From NCBI RefSeq assembly GCF_002288925.2, contig NW_022098043.1:6823810-6887809 (forward strand): a stretch of 64,000 nt of DNA. Direction: 5' to 3'. Shown piece by piece: positions 57,101 to 63,100 of the stretch (its first letter is position 1; the number at the start of each line of letters is the position of its first letter). The notes under the pieces are model-generated. The model was given only the letters and a program-made list of their open reading frames with translations, ran no database searches and was not told the origin of the DNA. A program made the translations under genes and the position numbers. This DNA is from Delphinapterus leucas. Its lineage: Eukaryota > Chordata > Mammalia > Artiodactyla > Monodontidae.

Positions 57101-60100
57101 CAGCCGTGGGCACACAGGTGTCAGCCTCAGCGAGAGGCCTCTGGGGACCATCCCCCCTGTTTCCACCCACTGGCCTGGCTGCCTGAGGCCACTACCTGCC
57201 AGGCTGGGCCCCTCATAGTGACCCCCCCTCAACTCCTTTCTGCAGTTTATTTCCGAGCCCTGGTAAATTTCACTCGCTCCATCGACTACAGCCCTCAGCT
57301 GGAGGATGCAGGCTCCGAGGAGTTCCGAGAGGTGTCCGAGGCTGTGGTAGACACGGTGAGGTGAAGGGGCTTTGGGGAGCTCCCCGAGTATGGCAGGGCA
57401 GGACTGAAGGTGGGGTGAAGGGATCTGGAGGCTGATGGTGCTGTGTCCCTCTCCAGCTGGAGTCAGAGTACTTGAAGATTCCTGGAGACCAGGTTGTCAG
57501 TGTGGTGTTCATCAAGTGAGCAGGGTCCCCTGGGGTGGGGGGTGGGGGCTGGTGAGGGACTGACAAGGATGGGGAGGGGCCGGGCGCCAGGAGGGGAGGC
57601 AAGAGAGGCCTAATGGGCTGAACCTCTGTTGGTAGAAATTCGGGAATCGGTAGGGGTACAATTTGGACTTTAAGTTGCCTTGCATGGGGTACAGGCTAAC
57701 CAGAAGCAGGGGGAGAGTCAAGAGATCAGGTCTGAGCGCCAGGCAGGGGCCCAAGGGAGGAGCTGAGACCCCAGGCGTCTTCCTCACCCTGCTGCCCTGC
57801 CCCCGACACCCGTCCCTAGGGAGCTGGACGGCTGGGTCTTTGTGGAGCTGGATGTGGGCTCCGAAGGGAATGCAGATGGGGCTCAGATTCAGGAGGTGCT
57901 CCACACCGTCATCTCCAGTGGCTCCATCGCCTCCTACATCACCTCTCCCCAGGGATTCCAGTTCCGACGCCTGGGCACAGGTGAGCCCGCCCTGGAACTG
58001 AGGGTCACCTCCTCCAATTTCTCAGACTCATGTGGGCCCCCTTTCAGTGTCACTACCATGGGCTCTCCTAGCTTGGCCTTGCACACCACTAAGGACAGGG
58101 AGCTCACTACCTTATGAGTCTGCCCCATCTTTATGCAGTCTTGGCTTGGGTTGAGCAACATGTGTTTCCTCTAACATGTACTCAGTACACCCAGTCTCCA
58201 CTCTCTATTAACCTCTCTATGTTGACAATAGGTAATAATTCCTTTCTTCATACAGTGCTTTCAGGTCCAAAAACACTTTTGTGTTTAATAATAACCAACA
58301 ATTCTTCACTGACGGTTCAGTCTTCGTAAGAATTCCTATGAAACAGGTATTATTTCTCCTGTTTTAGCGACGAGGGCACTGAGGCCCAGCGAGGAAAAAT
58401 GATTTATCCAAATCCACATGCACAGATAGTGCAAAAGCCAGAATGTAAACCAAACCCTGTGTCTCTGCTGGTCTTGCCAGAACCTGTGATGAGACGAGCT
58501 GAGAAACGCAGCTCAGAAAGAACAGGAAACTGGCCCCAAGCCACACAGCTGTTAGATGCGCAGGCCTGGACTTCGTACCCTCAGTCGGCCCAGCTTTCTT
58601 TTTTTATTTTATTTTATTTTATTTCTTTTATACAGCAGGTTCTTATTAGTTATCCATTTTATACAGGCCCAGCTTTCTTTTCACTGCACCCTCTGTCTCC
58701 TGTTTCAACTCCCTGAGTGTTTTCTTCTCTAGGCCAAGCAGTCCCAGTTCATTCCTCACAAGCTACAGTTCCCATCCCATCCCAGTCTCCATCTCAGTCC
58801 TCTCTCTGGGAAATGTCACCATCCCGGACTAAGTGGAACCCAGAACTGAACAAACTTCATCCCTACCATAGTGTCACCCAATCAGAAAAAAAAGGGTGAA
58901 ATCATTTGTTCTGCACGTAAAACCTCAATCAATGTGCCCAAAGGTCAAGTTTGTTCTTTGGCATCCCCAGGCCCAGGTCTGAAGATTGCTGAGGCTCCAG
59001 TCCTCTTATCCCCACTTTCCAATGAGTCCTCCTGGCTAGGGATGGTAGGATGGGCCTGGTTCAGCCCTGCAGCCCATAGTCCCCAGGTCCCAGGTGGGAC
59101 GGCTGCTGATCACACCTTCCTTTCCAGCACAGACACCCCCGCCCCCCCTGGCCGCTGTGGTGGCCGCAGTGACACCAGGTGAGAGTGTAAGCCAGACCCA
59201 GGCTGAGCCGGGTAACTAGAGAAGCTAATGGATGGAGGGGAAGGAAGGATGAGGGCAAGATGGCTGGGCACAGCCCACAGGCCGCCCCTCCTCCCCTTCC
59301 TCTGCATCCTCTCTAGGCCTGGTTGTGGCCCGCACGTGCGTGCTGTGGTCATTGCATGGTGTGGTGTGTTAGCTGTGTGGGGTTTGTGTAAGGGATGGGT
59401 GAGGCCACTGCCACATAGCCCACGTCCCACATGTGCTGTGGATGTGTTCACCACGTGCTCTGTGCCCTCGCTGAGTCTGCCAGAAACCACGTGGCCCGAC
59501 ACGGAGCCCCAAAGCCCCCTCCCAGCTCTGCAGTGCCTGTGCCACCCGTGACATTTTCTGCCAACCTCCTGCCTGCCTCTCTGACTGTCCCACACCCCCG
59601 CAGTGCCCCAGTTCCCAAGGGTCTGCACCGAGGCGGAGTTTGCCTGCCACCGCTACAATGAGTGTGTGGCCCTGGAGTATCGCTGTGACCGGAGGCCTGA
59701 CTGCAGGGACATGTCTGATGAACTCGATTGTGGTGAGGGGCTGTCTGGGGACACGGTGGCCTCCAAGTCAGTCCGGGGCTGCGAGGGTTTGCTGCAGGCA
59801 AAGGGGTCTGCGGGAGGTGGGCAGGGACACAGGAGGGGTGATAACAGGGTCAGGGCCTGGGGAGTGGCAGGGGGCGAGGGGTGAGGAGCCACCCCTTCAT
59901 GCCAACGCTAAGCGGACTCTGTCCACAGAGGAGCCGGTCCCCAAGCTCAGCTCGCAGCCACCACCTCTGGCGGAGACACCACCTGTACCGTCCCAGCCGG
60001 AGACAGCCATCCCACGGCAGCTCCCAGCCACCCCTGCTCCCCAGGTTGTATTCCCCAGTCCAGGCAGGCCCGTGTCTTGTGGGCCCCACGAGGCCACATG

Positions 60101-63100
60101 CCGCAGTGGGCACTGCATCCCCAAAGACTACGTGTGTGATGGGCAGGAGGACTGCAGGGACGGCAGTGACGAGCTGGACTGCGGTGAGGGCCGGGCAGGG
60201 GCGTGGGTGGGGATGCAGGGGGTGGGGAAACGGCCACTGAACCTTGCCTGGTCCCCCCAGGCCCCACCCCACCCTGTGAACCCAACGAGTTCCCCTGTGG
60301 AAACGGGCACTGTGCCCTCAAGCTGTGGCGCTGTGATGGCGACTTTGACTGTGAGGACCGCACCGATGAAGCCGACTGCCGTGAGTGTCCCAGCGTCCTT
60401 CCGGCGTCTCCGGCCCATTGGCCTAGCTCCCTGAGCCCCAACCCTTCGAGGGCAGGTTTGTGTGCTGTCCCTGGCTGAGTGGTAGAGGCCCTGGGGACAA
60501 ATTTTAAGGTTTATCTCTCTTTGACTCTGAGCTGGCCTTTGTAGCAAGCAGTAGACTACCCGTGGTTAATGTCTCTTTATTTATTTTGTTACCATTCATC
60601 TTCTCTTTTTCATATATGCTTGTGTGGGGGTCAGACGAGTAGGCTTGATACACGAGCGTCCCTTGATGAAGGGGTCCTTGGTGTATGTGTGAGTCAAAGC
60701 CTTCTTCTTAAGGGTCTAGAGTTTTTTCATCTAGAGCTGGTTCTGAGTTATTTGTTCCTCCATCTGCCCAGCTTTTCATCTATGTGACCATTCAACTATC
60801 CACTATCTGTCCGTCCGTCTGTCCAGCATCTTTCCTCTCTTGCATCCATTTATCCACCCACCCACTCATCCAACTATCCATCCATCCATTATTTATCTGC
60901 AAAGTTCTTCATCAGCCTGTCTACCTATCTACGTATCCAGCATCCTTCCTTCTGTCCTTTTCATCATCCATTCTATCATCCATCAATCTGTTGTCTATCC
61001 ATCCATCCATTTGTCCAACATCCTTCCTGCCACCCATGTGTTCATCCGTCCATCTATCATCCATCCGTGCATTATCCATCTTGCCAGCTCTCCAGGCAGC
61101 CAGCCATTCATGTAGCCAACATCTTTCCTTCCTCCTCTTCATCTGTTCAGCCATCTATCCATTGCTCGTCCATCCATCTAGTCAATGTTATAAACATTAT
61201 GACAGTCAAATGGGTGAGATTGGAGACTCAGAGACCATATCAGGTAGCATCTTGTGGTTTCTGTCCTATGAGGTGAACCCTGGGGCTTATTAGTCCAAGA
61301 TTGAGGATAATCTTCTAACCATTGCTCTGTGATCCTGGGTCACATGTTTGAGTGCATGTTGACATTCCTAGTGTCCGCTGGTCCGGCTTCTCCTCCTCGC
61401 CTCCCCTCACCTTCCCTGCTCTGCAGCAAACCCTGGAGAGAAGCAGCATCGTGCTGCAGACTGGCAGAGTTTTATGATGCCCTTCTGCGGCTCTGAACTT
61501 GCCTGACAACATGGCCCTTTGGGACAGAGAAGTAATTGAGGGTTTTAGTTGAAAAGCCCTTCTCAGAGGCCTCTGCGGGGGAACAGTCTAAGGAAGACCA
61601 AGTCCTTGTTGACAGAGCGCAGAACAGAGAGCATGAAAGCCAGATGACTTCAGGGGCTCGTGGGGTGTTGGGACAGAAGCCCCCAAGGGAGTGGGAGTAG
61701 GTGGCTGCCTCCCGGTCTCCTCTCTGTGCCTTCTCTGTGGACGGGTGGCCTCTGCTCCTGCACCACTCTGCCCTTTCTGTCCCTGCCTGCGTGTCTGTAT
61801 CAAGCTCAGTCTTCCCGAAATAGAATGTCAGTTACCATCTACTAGAGATGTCTAGCTGGGGCCCAGCCCTGGGGCCAGGCCAGCTCCAGGCCTCTGGCCA
61901 GTCCTTAAATGGCTGCCTCAGGTCAGGCTACTTAGAGGGGTACAGAGCAGCGAGGTCCAGGCTGCGGCAGGCCCTCGCAAGACCCTTCCAGTAGCCAGAA
62001 CTGCCCAGGTGTTCCCGGCGTCCAGAGATCCTGGCCCCCGGGGCCGTGCCTTTGACCAGTGGTCTCGTGCTTCTCTGGTGGCTGGCTGTGGGAGGAGCTG
62101 CGTGACTGTGGCGTGCCAGGTGTAACTGTCTTGGGGACGCAGGTAGAGTGCCCCTCGTTGCTGACCGGTGGCCATGATGCTGTGGACGGCGTCGTGGCCG
62201 CAGAGCCTGGGTCTGGGCCTGGTCAGGGCAGCTGTGTTGTCATGTGGGCGAGATGAGACAGTGATCCTGGGGACACCTGGGGGAGGTGGGCAGGGTGGGC
62301 TGTTGGGCATGGGTAGGTAATGGGGGGTCCTCCCTGAGGGCAGTGCCCACTGCCCACACCACCTGGCTCTGTCCCCAGCCGCCAAGCACCCCGAGGACGT
62401 ATGCGGGCCCACGCAGTTCCGCTGTGTCTCCACAAGCACGTGCATCCCGGCCAGCTTCCACTGTGACGAGGAGAGTGACTGTCCCGACCGCAGCGACGAG
62501 TTTGGCTGCAGTGAGCAGGGAGCTGGGCGGCGAGCTCTGGGCCCTGGGCCCCTTCCCACCGTCTCTTCTCCGGCCTGGCTCCTCTGAGCCATTGCCCCAC
62601 CCCCACCCTGCTCCCCCTCCCTTTGCCCCTCCCACCCCTCACTTCTGCTCCCATCTCCCAGTGCCTCCCCAGGTGGTGACCCCTCCCCAAGAGTCGGTCC
62701 AGGCTTCCCGGGGCCAGACAGTGACCCTCACCTGTGTGGCCATTGGCGTCCCCACCCCCATCATCAACTGGAGACTCAACTGGGGCCACATCCCCTCTCA
62801 TCCCAGGTACAGCTCTGGGCCCCGGCAGGAGCTGGGGATGTGGCGGAGGTGCGGCCAGTGGTCCAGGCCTGACCCCCACCTCTGTCTCGGTGCTCACCAG
62901 GGTGACAATGACGAGTGAGGGAGGCCGTGGCACGCTGACCATTCGTGATGTGAAGGAGGCAGACCAGGGCGCCTACACATGTGAGGCCATGAACACCCGA
63001 GGCATGGTGTTCGGCATCCCTGACGGTGTCCTGGAGCTCATCCCCCAGCGAGGTACGGCCCATGGGCAGGTGGGCACCGGGCGTGGGGCTGGAGCCGGGG

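Larger units (their letters stand above)
51502..57245 (+). other. HSPG2: HSPG2 intron 3
   Basis: No supported exon. Unique G+C-rich DNA at 51502-53280, a pyrimidine-rich tract, more unique DNA to 55440, then SINEs and MIR/L2 remnants (55690-56480) up to exon 4. Confidence 0.85.
57981..59603 (+). other. HSPG2: HSPG2 intron between SEA and LDLa 1
   Basis: Contains a reverse MIR-type remnant (about 58230-58460), a tiny L1 insertion and the candidate cassette exon at 59128-59178. The rest appears non-coding. Confidence 0.85.
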
